64,000 nt of DNA, from NCBI RefSeq assembly GCF_900009145.1, contig NZ_LN889782.1, forward strand, positions 693,503-757,502, written 5' to 3'. Positions 55,601-64,000 of this stretch are shown here, one piece after another. The notes beneath the pieces are model-generated. The model did not search any database, was not told where the DNA came from, and was given only the letters and a program-made list of their open reading frames with translations. Every line of letters begins with the position of its first letter. The stretch's first letter is position 1. The position numbers and the translations under genes are program-made. This DNA comes from Planktothrix tepida PCC 9214. GTDB lineage: Bacteria > Cyanobacteriota > Cyanobacteriia > Cyanobacteriales > Microcoleaceae.

Positions 55601-57604
55601 ATGACGAACACATCCCAAAGACGCGCCCTAGTTGTTCAAAGTACCACTCCCTTTGGCAACAAATTAATTCAATCAGGCTATATTAATCCAGAGCAACTTC
55701 AGCAAGCCCTCAAAACCAGTCGTTCAGGTCAACCCCTGACAGAAGTTTTGGAATCGATGACGGGTCGCCCCCTTCCTCCCGACTTGGCACGTCAGTATAA
55801 AAAACAACAGCTATTTGAACTGAGAATCATTCACGGGGTCGAAGCGTATGATCCTGAAATTGAACCGATGTCGAATGAAGAACTCGAACAAATGCTGCAT
55901 ACGCTTGATACCAGTTTAGAAACCTGTAAACGCCATCGCTTCATCCCTTTACGCAAACCTGAAAGTGATCCGACTTCGGTGTTGATTGCCATGGTTGACC
56001 CCGACAACCTGAATGCGTTGGAGGAGTTAAGAAATCAAATTTTGCGACCCAAGCAGTTGAAACTCCAACGGCGGGTGATTACTCAGGAAGATTATGATCA
56101 AATTATTTCCACCTATAGTAACGAAGACGTTAAACGCAAAGCCGCCGAAGCCGCTAAACGTGAACAAGAGAAATTAGAGTTTACCGCCGGAGATTTTGAA
56201 ACCACCGACCTCGAAGAAGTAGGCGATGAATCTGGTGGGATGGATTTGTCGGAGGAAATCGAACAAGCGGAAACCGCCCCGGTTATTAAGGCTGTCAACG
56301 TGATTTTAGCCAAAGCCCTCTCGGAGGGGGTATCTGATATTCACGTTGAACCCCAGGAACATGAAATGCGAATTCGGATGCGGAAAGATGGGGTGTTACA
56401 GGAATATTATAAATTTCCCAAAAAAGTAATTCCGGCGATTACTTCCCGGTTTAAAATTCTCGCAGAAATGGATATCGCCGAACGTCGTCAAGCCCAAGAT
56501 GGTCGGATTCGCCGTAAATTCCGAGGACGGACGGTAGACTTCCGGGTGAATAGTCTACCGAGTCGCTACGGGGAAAAAATTGTATTACGGATTCTCGATA
56601 GTTCTTCAACCCAATTAGGGTTAGATAAATTAATTACGGATCAAGAAACCTTAGCCTTAGTTCGGGAAACCGCATCTCGTCCTTTTGGTTTGATATTAGT
56701 TACAGGGCCAACGGGGTCAGGAAAATCCACCTCTCTGTATTCGGTTTTAGCAGAAAAAAATGATCCGGGGATTAATATTAGTACCGCAGAAGATCCGATT
56801 GAATATGCCTTACCTGGGATTACCCAATGTCAGGTAATTCGGGAGAAAAATTTAACCTTTGCTAATATTTTACGGGCATTTTTACGACAAGACCCGGATG
56901 TTTTATTAGTGGGGGAAACACGGGATTTAGAAACAGCAAAAACCGCTATTGAAGCAGCATTAACCGGACACTTAGTGTTAACCACATTACACACCAACGA
57001 CGCAGCAGGTGCCATTGCTCGTTTGGATGAAATGGGGGTAGAACCGTTCATGGTGTCGGCTGCTTTGTTAGGAATTCTCGCCCAACGGCTGATGCGGCGC
57101 GTTTGTGGGGAGTGTCGGCTTCCTTATACCCCGGCTCCTGAAGAATTAGGTCGTTATGGGTTATCGGCTTCTCAAGAAGTCAATATTACTTTTTATAAAG
57201 CGAATACCATTGCGGTTGAAGAACGGAAGCATTTAGCAGATATGGGCCAATTGTGTAAAAAATGTAGTGGACTCGGCTACAAAGGTCGGGTAGGGGTCTA
57301 TGAATTCCTGAAGGTGACCGAACGAATGCAAACCCTGATTACCAAAGGTGCTCCCACTGAACAAATTAAGGAAGCAGCCGTTGAAGAAGGGATGAAAACT
57401 TTATTAGCCTATAGTTTGCAGTTAGTCCGTGAAGGGTACACCACCTTTGAGGAAGTGGAACGGGTAACGTTTACAGACTCCGGTTTAGAAGCCGAACTCA
57501 AAGCCAAACGCAAACAAGGCTTAACCTGTAAGAGTTGCGTAGCGGAATTAAAACCGGAATGGTTAGACTGTCCCTATTGTATGACACCCCGCTTTATCAG
57601 CTAA
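55601..57604 (+). CDS. pilB: Type IV pilus assembly ATPase PilB
   Basis: 667 residues. The N-terminal MshEN/T2SSE_N domain comes first. The motor has Walker A GPTGSGKSTSLY, Asp box AEDPIEY, Walker B LRQDPDVLLVGETRD and His box LTTLHTNDAAGAI. The tetracysteine zinc site is C..C (CGECRLP...CKKCSGLGYKGRVG). Unusually, a further C-terminal zinc ribbon ends the protein (CKSC...CPYC, about 643-662), seen in cyanobacterial PilBs. It powers pilus extension for motility and DNA uptake. Start of pilB-pilT-pilC. The stop codon is followed at once by heptamer repeats. Confidence 0.96.
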   Translation: MTNTSQRRALVVQSTTPFGNKLIQSGYINPEQLQQALKTSRSGQPLTEVLESMTGRPLPPDLARQYKKQQLFELRIIHGVEAYDPEIEPMSNEELEQMLHTLDTSLETCKRHRFIPLRKPESDPTSVLIAMVDPDNLNALEELRNQILRPKQLKLQRRVITQEDYDQIISTYSNEDVKRKAAEAAKREQEKLEFTAGDFETTDLEEVGDESGGMDLSEEIEQAETAPVIKAVNVILAKALSEGVSDIHVEPQEHEMRIRMRKDGVLQEYYKFPKKVIPAITSRFKILAEMDIAERRQAQDGRIRRKFRGRTVDFRVNSLPSRYGEKIVLRILDSSSTQLGLDKLITDQETLALVRETASRPFGLILVTGPTGSGKSTSLYSVLAEKNDPGINISTAEDPIEYALPGITQCQVIREKNLTFANILRAFLRQDPDVLLVGETRDLETAKTAIEAALTGHLVLTTLHTNDAAGAIARLDEMGVEPFMVSAALLGILAQRLMRRVCGECRLPYTPAPEELGRYGLSASQEVNITFYKANTIAVEERKHLADMGQLCKKCSGLGYKGRVGVYEFLKVTERMQTLITKGAPTEQIKEAAVEEGMKTLLAYSLQLVREGYTTFEEVERVTFTDSGLEAELKAKRKQGLTCKSCVAELKPEWLDCPYCMTPRFIS

Positions 57605-57776
57605 TCAGTTATCAGTTGTCAGTTATCAGTTAACAGTTGTCAGTTATCAGTTACCAGTGATCAGTTATCAGTGCAGGAATTGGCCAGTTCCTTAACTATT
57701 AGCTATTAATTCTTGACTCTTAACGGATAACTGATAACTGATGACTGATCACTGATAACTGGTAACTGATAACTGA
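57602..57776. repeat. Inverted heptamer arrays (ATCAGTT / TGATAAC) between pilB and pilT
   Basis: A left arm of ATCAGTTATCAGTT-type units begins at the pilB stop (TAATCAG), reaching about 57675. A right arm of TGATAACTGATGACTGAT-type units runs 57726-57776 in the reverse sense and ends in GATTTTTGG. The arms can pair into a long imperfect hairpin followed by a T-run, which looks like an oversized terminator or attenuator. Confidence 0.75.
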
Positions 57777-57825
57777 TTTTTGGGAACACTATGAAAAAAT
57801 CTTAATTTTCACGGTCAACAATCAG

Positions 57826-57845
57826 AGACGTGCCATGGCACGTCT
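57826..57845. repeat. AGACGTGCCA palindrome before pilT
   Basis: A perfect 20-base palindrome (AGACGTGCCA and its complement), about 35 bases before the pilT ATG. It belongs to the AGAGACGT dispersed family seen at 20175 and 22778. It would fold within the pilT leader. Confidence 0.75.
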
Positions 57846-57880
57846 GCACACAGTCAACAAAAGATTAGAGGAGAATAATT

Positions 57881-58984
57881 ATGCCGGGATTAATGATTGA
57901 AGACATTTTAGAGTCTTTAGTCGAGCAAGGTGGCTCTGATATTCATATTCAAGCCGGTGCCCCTATCTTCTTTCGGATTAGCGGGAAACTCACCCCTCAG
58001 CCCCAATTTGGAGAAACCCAATCCGCCGAAGAGGTGCAAGTTCTGATTTACCAAATGCTGAATAATATGCAGCGTAAGCAGTTAGAGCAGGAGTGGGAAT
58101 TAGATTGTGCTTACGGGGTACGAGGATTAGCTCGGTTCCGGGTCAATGTCTATCGAGAACGGGGATGTTGGGCGGCTTGTTTGCGGGCATTAGCCTCTAA
58201 GATTCCCAATGCTGATAAATTAGGGGTTCCCCAAGTGATTCGGGATATGACGGAACGCCCACGGGGAATGGTATTAGTCACAGGTCAAACGGGTTCGGGT
58301 AAAACCACAACCATGGCAGCTTTGTTAGACTTAATTAACCGGACTCGCTCTGAACATATTCTAACGGTGGAAGACCCGATTGAATATGTGTTTCCCAATA
58401 TTAAAAGTTTGTTCCACCAACGGCAAAAGGGAGAAGACACAAAAAGCTTTGCAAATGCTCTAAAAGCAGCATTGCGGGAAGACCCAGATATTATTCTGGT
58501 GGGAGAAATGCGAGACTTAGAAACCATTGGTCTAGCGATTTCTGCGGCAGAAACGGGTCACTTAGTCTTTGGAACCCTGCACACGAACTCGGCGGCTGCA
58601 ACCGTAGACCGGATGTTAGACGTATTCCCCCCCGTTCAACAACCCCAAATCCGAGCACAGTTATCCGGTTCACTGGTGGGGGTTTGTAGTCAAAACTTGG
58701 TTCCTGCCATTGGAGGAGGTCGTCGGGCGGCGATCGAAATTATGGCCAATACTCCTGCTATGGCTAACCTGATTCGGGAAGGAAAAACTTCTCAAATTTA
58801 TTCCCAAATTCAAATGGGGGCTAAATTAGGAATGCAAACGATGGAAATGGCTTTAGCGAAACTCTATAACGAAGGTCAAGTCACTTGGGAAGCCGCCATG
58901 AGTAAATCGTCTAAACCCGATGAATTAGAACGTTTAATTGGCCCTGCTCCCTCCGCCGCTAAGGGACAAAAAGCCAAAGCTTAA
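57881..58984 (+). CDS. pilT: Twitching motility retraction ATPase PilT
   Basis: 367 residues. GGSDIHIQAGAPIFFRISGKL is the PilT N-terminal signature. Walker A is GQTGSGKTTT, Asp box VEDPIEYVF, Walker B LREDPDIILVGEMRD, His box FGTLHTNSAAATVDRM; AIRNLIREGKT is represented by MANLIREGKTSQI. It disassembles pili, powering twitching and phototaxis. GGAG (AGAGGAGAA) is 8 bases before the ATG. The stop codon TAA is fused to a seven-unit heptamer array. Confidence 0.96.
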   Translation: MPGLMIEDILESLVEQGGSDIHIQAGAPIFFRISGKLTPQPQFGETQSAEEVQVLIYQMLNNMQRKQLEQEWELDCAYGVRGLARFRVNVYRERGCWAACLRALASKIPNADKLGVPQVIRDMTERPRGMVLVTGQTGSGKTTTMAALLDLINRTRSEHILTVEDPIEYVFPNIKSLFHQRQKGEDTKSFANALKAALREDPDIILVGEMRDLETIGLAISAAETGHLVFGTLHTNSAAATVDRMLDVFPPVQQPQIRAQLSGSLVGVCSQNLVPAIGGGRRAAIEIMANTPAMANLIREGKTSQIYSQIQMGAKLGMQTMEMALAKLYNEGQVTWEAAMSKSSKPDELERLIGPAPSAAKGQKAKA

Positions 58985-59032
58985 TCAGTTATCAGTTATC
59001 AGTTATCAGTTATCAGTTATCAGTTATCAGTA
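58984..59032. repeat. Seven ATCAGTT heptamers between pilT and pilC
   Basis: Seven units of ATCAGTT (the last ends in A), starting on the last base of the pilT stop codon. Same heptamer as at 17391-17467 (opposite strand) and 57602-57776. Confidence 0.9.
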
Positions 59033-59061
59033 AAAAATTAATACTGAGTAGGTAAAAATTT

Positions 59062-60195
59062 ATGGCAGGGAGTGTAGTTCGCAGTCAAGTCAGAAACCGG
59101 GGTTTTGACTTCAAACGAATTGAAGAAAGTATTAGTATTGCTCTGGCAACGATTACCGTTAAAGACTTGGCGATTTTTGCGCGTCAGTTTGCGTCTATGT
59201 TTAACGCAGGGATTGCGATGGCGAGATGTTTGAGTGTCTTAAGTGATCAATGTAGTAATGCCAAGTTAAAAAATGCCTTAACTTCCATTCGGGCTGATGT
59301 GGAAGAAGGGACAGAACTTTCTGTAGCCATGAGGAAATTTCCTGATATTTTTGATCAGCTTTTTATTAGTATGGTGTCTGCTGGAGAAACTGGGGGGGTT
59401 TTAGATGAAGTCTTAGAACGGCTGGCGGTGATGATGGAAAAAAACCACAAAACCCAAGCTGAAATTAAGTCCGCTATGTCTTATCCCAAAACGGTGTTAT
59501 TTATTGCCATTACTATCTTTTTTGGGATGACAACTTTTTTACTCCCCACCTTTGCTAAGGTGTTTCAGGATATTGGGGCAACACTGCCGATGTTTACCCA
59601 GATCATGCTCAATATTAGTGCCTTTTGTAGAACTTGGCCTCCGATTCCACAAGCTATTGTAATCGGGACGTTGATAGGGTTATTGTTTGCTTATAAAACC
59701 GCTTATAAAACCCCTGGGGGAAGAATGTTTTTTGATAAGTTATTTTTGAAGTTACCGATTTTTGGAAACCTAATTCAAATTTCGGCTGTGGCGCGGTTTT
59801 GTACAATTTTTGGAAGCTTAACCCGGTCTGGGGTTCCGATTATGAACTCCTTGGAAATTGTGGAAGAGGTGGCTGGAAATGCAGCGATTGCTTTATGTAT
59901 TAGAAATGCCAGAGATTCTATTCAACAAGGCGGTTTAATTAGTTTAGCTTTACAAGAAGGCAATGTATTTCCTCCTTTGGCTATTCAAATGATTGCAATT
60001 GGAGAAGAATCAGGGGAACTCGACAAAATGTTAATGAAAGTTGGGGCGTTCTATGAAACGGAAGTGGAAGAAGCTGTAAAAGGACTTACCAGTATGTTAG
60101 AACCTCTGATGATTGTGATGGTGGCTGGAATTGTAGGTTCAATTTTGCTATCGATGTATTTACCCATGTTTGCCGTGTTTGAAAAACTTGGTTAA
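59062..60195 (+). CDS. pilC: Type IV pilus inner-membrane protein PilC
   Basis: 377 residues, two T2SSF domains. VKDLAIFARQFASMFNAGIAM starts the first; VARFCTIFGSLTRSGVPIMNSL the second. Hydrophobic helices at about 148-170, 198-215 and 350-370 span the inner membrane. PilC is the platform that PilB or PilT turns. It ends the pilBTC run; the ATG has only a weak ribosome binding site (GGTAAAAATTT). The next gene is 224 bases on. Confidence 0.95.
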   Translation: MAGSVVRSQVRNRGFDFKRIEESISIALATITVKDLAIFARQFASMFNAGIAMARCLSVLSDQCSNAKLKNALTSIRADVEEGTELSVAMRKFPDIFDQLFISMVSAGETGGVLDEVLERLAVMMEKNHKTQAEIKSAMSYPKTVLFIAITIFFGMTTFLLPTFAKVFQDIGATLPMFTQIMLNISAFCRTWPPIPQAIVIGTLIGLLFAYKTAYKTPGGRMFFDKLFLKLPIFGNLIQISAVARFCTIFGSLTRSGVPIMNSLEIVEEVAGNAAIALCIRNARDSIQQGGLISLALQEGNVFPPLAIQMIAIGEESGELDKMLMKVGAFYETEVEEAVKGLTSMLEPLMIVMVAGIVGSILLSMYLPMFAVFEKLG

Positions 60196-60419
60196 TTCCA
60201 AAACCCAGAAAATTAGATGGTATATCAAACACTACTTTCTGATGTATAAACGATCAAATTTTTAATCGTATCAGATTCAGTTATCAGCTATCAATTCAGG
60301 GATATTGACTACTTTCAAGAGGTTGTTTAATTTTCTTAAGGCTAGAAAATAGTTGTTGATGTTGATTCTACCTATTACCCCATTAACCAATGCTGTAAAC
60401 ATTTTATTTTAAATGATCT

Positions 60420-61034
60420 ATGTCTATTCAAAAATCCCATTATGAAGCGTTGCTGGCAGAATATAGTAATTCGGAAGCTGCGATTACTTTACTGAAGCAA
60501 CATCGTCCTTATTTTGAAATGGTTCCGAGTATTCGCCGTTCTGATGATAGTGTGATTACCATTCCGTTACCGATTGTTCGTTTACGACATGGAGTTTCCT
60601 ATTCAGGACAGCAGGGAATTAGTATTAAACCGGGGGATGCTGTGGGTTTACCCTGTGATATTGGACTTTTGATGTGTGATCCTGAATGGAAAGTTAAAAT
60701 TGGGGCTGAGATTTTTATCTTTATTCACCGCCCTCAAGAAGAATTATCGGATTTATTAGCCCGTTGGCGATTAACCCAAGTGTTATTAGATCAAGATTAT
60801 GAATGGATAATGCCGCACTATTATAAACACATTGATTCTCAAGAGGCCGATGATATTTATCCCCTATTTGTTTTATTTCCTGAAACATCAGAACGGATTA
60901 AACGGGGTTTAATTGGTGCTAATTTACCGTTTGTTATTCACTCTGTAGAGGAAATGATTGATAATTATGAATATCCTGATCTCGATCAAATTGAATCAGA
61001 AGAATATCAAGAATTTGGAGGAGAGTGGGGATAA
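60420..61034 (+). CDS. Hypothetical protein, function unknown
   Basis: 204 residues, no signal peptide or membrane segment. The sequence is acidic and probably soluble. It includes PSIRRSDDSVITIPLPIVRL, then a Trp-rich LARWRLTQVLLDQDYEWIMP and a C-terminal acidic tail DLDQIESEEYQEFGGEWG. No motif I recognise. Codon use looks like its neighbours. It is on the pil strand but 224 bases away, so a link to pili is only a possibility. Confidence 0.7.
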   Translation: MSIQKSHYEALLAEYSNSEAAITLLKQHRPYFEMVPSIRRSDDSVITIPLPIVRLRHGVSYSGQQGISIKPGDAVGLPCDIGLLMCDPEWKVKIGAEIFIFIHRPQEELSDLLARWRLTQVLLDQDYEWIMPHYYKHIDSQEADDIYPLFVLFPETSERIKRGLIGANLPFVIHSVEEMIDNYEYPDLDQIESEEYQEFGGEWG

Positions 61035-61164
61035 GTCGCTGGTGAATGTTGGGTCTGGGGGATGGAAAGGAACTTAATGGATCAAAATATCTGGATTAAA
61101 AATCAATTGGGGTCGGCTAATTTTAAAATCTCCTGCTATCATTACCAAATTAAACATCCCCAAT

Positions 61165-61566
61165 ATGGCAATCATCATGAGCAAACTCAAACCCTTACTC
61201 GTGAGTCTCTTAGCTACAGCAACTATGAGTGCTGTGTTCTCTCCGGCGTTGGAAGCGAGTCCTTGTCCCTTTAGCAAATATAAGTCTAATGGGTTGTTAA
61301 CAAATTCTAATGTTAGTTCGGGTTCCCTGTGGACAAAAATTCCCCCGATTAAACCGGATTATGGCATTATTGCTGGATTAGCACTCTCGACAGTCGGGTT
61401 ATTGGGACTGGGAAGCCTTTACCTTAAAAGTCACTCTCAGAAGGCTGAAGCTACGACAGAAGCAATGTTTATGGAACATCCTGAAGCTCCAGGGGGTGCG
61501 TTAGATATTGCTTCTGACCCCATACCAACTGATTCAACCCCAGAAACAGAAACCGTATCAATCTAA
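61165..61566 (+). CDS. Small exported membrane protein, function unknown
   Basis: 133 residues; ATG at 61177 (MSKLKPLLVSLL) gives a more usual signal peptide (cleavage about ALEA). A second hydrophobic helix, IIAGLALSTVGLLGLGSLYL, lies at about 69-88, so the protein is a single-pass or processed membrane protein. The C-terminal half is acidic, rich in Pro/Thr/Glu. No known domain. A rho-independent terminator follows at 61600, so it ends a transcript. Confidence 0.65.
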   Translation: MAIIMSKLKPLLVSLLATATMSAVFSPALEASPCPFSKYKSNGLLTNSNVSSGSLWTKIPPIKPDYGIIAGLALSTVGLLGLGSLYLKSHSQKAEATTEAMFMEHPEAPGGALDIASDPIPTDSTPETETVSI

Positions 61567-61599
61567 TTGCAATCTAATCCTTTTATAACCTTAGACCTA

Positions 61600-61622
61600 A
61601 GCCCGCAAAGAGCGGGTTTTAA
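61600..61622 (+). terminator. Rho-independent terminator
   Basis: CCCGC (61602-61606), AAAGA, GCGGG (61612-61616), then TTTTAATTT. The stem may extend by A-T pairs. It lies 33 bases after the small membrane protein stop and 40 bases before hisA. Confidence 0.85.
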
Positions 61623-61662
61623 TTTGTGAGAAACTGAATAGTGTTAATTATAAACCCATCCT

Positions 61663-62436
61663 ATGAATATTATCCCTGCTATTGATTTATTAGACGGACG
61701 CTGTGTGCGATTATATCAAGGCGACTATAACCAAGCTCAAACCTTTAATGATGACCCCATTGCGGTTGCTCAAGATTGGGTTGAACAAGGAGCAACAAGG
61801 TTGCATTTAGTAGATTTAGATGGAGCAAAAACCGGAAAACCCACAAATTATCAGGTGATTGAAGCGATCGCAAATACGATTAATATTCCGGTACAAGTTG
61901 GCGGAGGATTACGCACTCGTGACAACGTAGCTACCCTATTCAATTTAGGGGTAGAACGGGCAATTTTAGGAACGATTGCAGTAGAAAAACCTCAATTAGT
62001 TGCGGATTTATGTGCACAATTTCCGGGTCATATTGCGGTGGGAATTGATGCTAGAAATGGCAAAGTTGCGACGAAAGGATGGTTAGAAACCTCGGAAATT
62101 TTAGCGACGGATTTAGCGGAACAAATGGCACAGTTAGGGGTTGTCACAATTATTTATACCGATATTCATCGGGATGGAACTCTCATTGGGCCCAATCTTG
62201 AGGCTTTACGAGAAATTGCCAATGTCGTTTCGATTCCAGTCATTGCCTCTGGAGGAGTGAGTTCAATTACAGATTTATTAAGTTTATTATCCTTGGAACC
62301 TTTAGGGGTCACTGATGTAATTGTCGGACGGGCACTCTATACCGGGGATATTAATTTAAAAGAAGCAATTCAAGCCGTCGGTCAAGGACGATGGCAAGAT
62401 GTTCCCTCAGATTTTGGAGACTCTACCTTTGCTTAA
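61663..62436 (+). CDS. hisA: Phosphoribosylformimino-AICAR ribotide isomerase HisA
   Basis: 257 residues, a TIM barrel. [21 protein letters not shown] gives catalytic Asp near residue 8. [13 protein letters not shown] and [12 protein letters not shown] are the first phosphate site; [14 protein letters not shown] gives the second Asp; VIASGGVSS and [12 protein letters not shown] complete the second phosphate site. It catalyses the fourth step of histidine synthesis. Alone here, as his genes are usually scattered in cyanobacteria. Followed by a terminator shared with the convergent GGDEF-EAL gene. Confidence 0.97.
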   Translation: MNIIPAIDLLDGRCVRLYQGDYNQAQTFNDDPIAVAQDWVEQGATRLHLVDLDGAKTGKPTNYQVIEAIANTINIPVQVGGGLRTRDNVATLFNLGVERAILGTIAVEKPQLVADLCAQFPGHIAVGIDARNGKVATKGWLETSEILATDLAEQMAQLGVVTIIYTDIHRDGTLIGPNLEALREIANVVSIPVIASGGVSSITDLLSLLSLEPLGVTDVIVGRALYTGDINLKEAIQAVGQGRWQDVPSDFGDSTFA

Positions 62437-62458
62437 TTTTTAAGGTCGAGATTCCGTT

Positions 62459-62499
62459 CAAGAACGGGTTTACATCAGTAAAGCTTTAACCCGTTCTTG
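62459..62499. terminator. Bidirectional terminator overlapping the GGDEF-EAL stop
   Basis: CAAGAACGGGTT (62459-62470) pairs perfectly with AACCCGTTCTTG (62488-62499), a 12-bp stem with a 17-base loop. It ends the hisA transcript and includes the last ten codons and stop of the convergent EAL gene. Confidence 0.8.
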
Positions 62500-64000
62500 C
62501 TTCCATTTAGAGGTTAACAAGGCTACCAGATATTGAGTTGCATCGATAGAATTCAAGGGTTTTGAAAATAAAAATCCTTGTCCCCATTCACATCCTAATA
62601 ATGATAATTGATTCAATTGAGATTTTGTTTCAATTCCTTCCGCGACAACATCCATTCCTAATCCATGAGCCAAGGTAATAATGGTTCTAATTAACTCAAT
62701 TTCTCCTTGATTTGAACCAATTTGACGAACAAAAGAGCGATCAATTTTTAAGGTATCAATGGGGAATTCATGGAGACGACTGAGGGAAGAATATCCTGTC
62801 CCAAAATCATCAATACAAAATTGAATCCCTAGGTTTTTCAGCCTTTTTAAAGCTTCAATGTGATGAGAACCCGTTTTTAGTAAAGATCCTTCTGTAATCT
62901 CAAATTTGATTTGATGACTTTTAATTTTGAAATGCGAAAATAGCTCTTGAACTTGTTCAGAGAAAGAAACCAGCATTAATTGTTGAGGGGCAACATTAAC
63001 ATTAATCGCAATTTCTGAAAAACCAGGAAACTGTTCCTGCCAAATTTCAATTTGGTTTAAAGCAGTTTTGATCACCCACCATCCTAACTCAATAATTAAT
63101 CCGGTTTCTTCCGCCACAGGAATAAATTGATCTGGGGGAATCATTCCTTTTTGTGGGTGATGCCAACGAATTAACGCTTCAAATCCTAATTTTTGGGAGT
63201 GAGAAAGGGCAATAATGGGTTGATAATACAGAGAGAATTCCTGATTTTGAATCGCACGCCTGAGATCATTTTCTAACTGTAAACGACTCATGGCTTGTTG
63301 TTGCAATTCACTGGTTAAAAGTTGATAACAACCTTTGCCATTTGCTTTCGCAGAATACATAGCTACGTCAGCATCTCGCAGGATATCTTCGGGGTGATAA
63401 TATCCAAATTTACTAAATGTAATTCCTATACTCCCGCCCGTATAGACTTCATATTGATTTAATTGAAAAACGGGACTTAGCACATCTAAAATTTTTTGAG
63501 CAATGGTCATGACTTCCTGCTCATCGGTAATTTTTTCAACAATAATAACAAATTCGTCTCCTCCTAAACGAGCAATATGGAGATTAGAGGTTAAGCAAGA
63601 TTCTAACCGTTTAGCAACCTTTTGTAACAGTTTATCTCCTAATAAATGACCTAAGCTATCATTAATAACATTGAAGCGATCTAAATCTAAAAATAAGACC
63701 GCATAATGATAATTAGAGTCTGATTTAGCTTGTTCAATTAAGGTTTTAAGTTGAGAAATACACCAAGCTCGATTGGGAAGTCCTGTCAGTGGATCATGAT
63801 AAGCTTTATAGTGTAATTGCTGTTCTCGCTCTAATAGTTTTTGTTGCGCTTGCTGTAATTCTTCTAAGGTACTTTGTAGTTGGGAGGTACGTTCTTGTAC
63901 TCGTTTTTCTAATTCTAAATTTAGCTGATTTAAAGCTTGTTCTGCTTGTCTTTTTTCCTGAATTTCAGACTTTAATTGAGAATTTAAAGCATAAAGCTTT
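62470..64000 (-). CDS. GGDEF-EAL protein (C-terminal part)
   Basis: Partial; the N-terminus lies past base 64000. The open frame covers 510 codons. From the edge inward: a coiled coil rich in Gln/Leu/Glu (QSTLEELQQAQQKLLERE), then a GGDEF domain (YHDPLTGLPNR, then DLDRFNVINDSLGH and RLGGDEFVII), then an EAL domain with FEALIRW, DDFGTGYSSL and VVAEGIET. Both active motifs look intact, so cyclic di-GMP synthesis or breakdown is possible. An internal Met at 63510 falls after the GGDEF motif and is not the start. The C-terminal end overlaps the hisA terminator. Confidence 0.92.
   Translation of the reverse strand, partial: KLYALNSQLKSEIQEKRQAEQALNQLNLELEKRVQERTSQLQSTLEELQQAQQKLLEREQQLHYKAYHDPLTGLPNRAWCISQLKTLIEQAKSDSNYHYAVLFLDLDRFNVINDSLGHLLGDKLLQKVAKRLESCLTSNLHIARLGGDEFVIIVEKITDEQEVMTIAQKILDVLSPVFQLNQYEVYTGGSIGITFSKFGYYHPEDILRDADVAMYSAKANGKGCYQLLTSELQQQAMSRLQLENDLRRAIQNQEFSLYYQPIIALSHSQKLGFEALIRWHHPQKGMIPPDQFIPVAEETGLIIELGWWVIKTALNQIEIWQEQFPGFSEIAINVNVAPQQLMLVSFSEQVQELFSHFKIKSHQIKFEITEGSLLKTGSHHIEALKRLKNLGIQFCIDDFGTGYSSLSRLHEFPIDTLKIDRSFVRQIGSNQGEIELIRTIITLAHGLGMDVVAEGIETKSQLNQLSLLGCEWGQGFLFSKPLNSIDATQYLVALLTSKWKQERVKALLM

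Noticed and set aside
63510-63512. Start codon of the EAL protein
   Set aside because: The open frame continues upstream through an intact GGDEF domain and coiled coil to the window edge, so this Met is internal.

Overview
The window is a chromosomal stretch from a filamentous cyanobacterium. HIP1 octamers (GCGATCGC) are scattered throughout, and the genes include cyanobacterial RpoZ, an SpkB-type kinase, phytochrome-related GAF kinases, DUF1818, DUF29, many Uma2-family proteins and heptamer tandem repeats of the STRR type. Base composition and gene style suggest an Oscillatoriales species, perhaps Planktothrix. That genus call is an impression, not a computed assignment.

Layout. 1-5.7 kb: the start of an M3 oligopeptidase, an SpkB-like kinase, pheT and a YciI-like protein. 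5.8-10.7 kb: a PEP-CTERM exported protein, a HAD phosphatase, RNase Z, a SpoIID-like protein and a DUF697/SHOCT protein. 10.7-15.6 kb: a two-gene signalling operon pairing a REC-GGDEF response regulator with a 1296-residue four-GAF hybrid kinase. Two of its GAF domains carry the DXCF cysteine pair of blue/green cyanobacteriochromes. 16-20.1 kb: a Deg/HtrA protease and the operon ureF-ureG-ureD-ureA, which lacks ureB, ureC and ureE. 20.3-22.8 kb: an SGNH hydrolase, rpoZ, a membrane-anchored hypothetical protein, DUF1818 and tRNA-Pro(GGG). 22.9-25.4 kb: a Vat-like acetyltransferase and a coupled AAA ATPase plus DUF4276 pair. 25.5-34.1 kb: pgm, a PAS kinase, a TldE-like protein, Uma2, DUF29 and uvrC. 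34.5-40.7 kb: a dCache kinase cotranscribed with a BMP-family lipoprotein, then leuC and leuD. 40.9-48.5 kb: an accessory island with a cupin, two Uma2 proteins, an AbiEii-like nucleotidyltransferase with a probable frameshift, a DEDD exonuclease-like protein and a two-gene pair of NTPases, one of them membrane-bound. 48.6-54.6 kb: grpE-dnaK-dnaJ-tusA-rsgA on the minus strand. 55.6-60.2 kb: pilB-pilT-pilC. 60.4-64 kb: two hypothetical proteins, hisA and the C-terminal part of a GGDEF-EAL protein.

The most promising less-described systems are: (1) the DXCF photoreceptor kinase with its diguanylate cyclase response regulator; (2) the ATPase pair at 44.5-48.5 kb, whose second member joins an AT-rich multi-pass membrane domain to a normal-composition NTPase domain; (3) the AAA/DUF4276 (possibly Toprim-like) pair at 23.6-25.4 kb, built like a two-gene anti-phage module; and (4) the substrate-binding-lipoprotein/kinase pair at 34.5-38.4 kb.

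Repeats are unusually informative. A palindromic repeat (GCCCTGAAGGGCTTACTAC) supplies or abuts the stop codons of rnz and ureG. Heptamer arrays begin at the stop codons of pilB and pilT. Two 92-bp MITE-like elements with 13-bp inverted ends are present, and one can be seen inserted at a TA inside a copy of the palindromic repeat.
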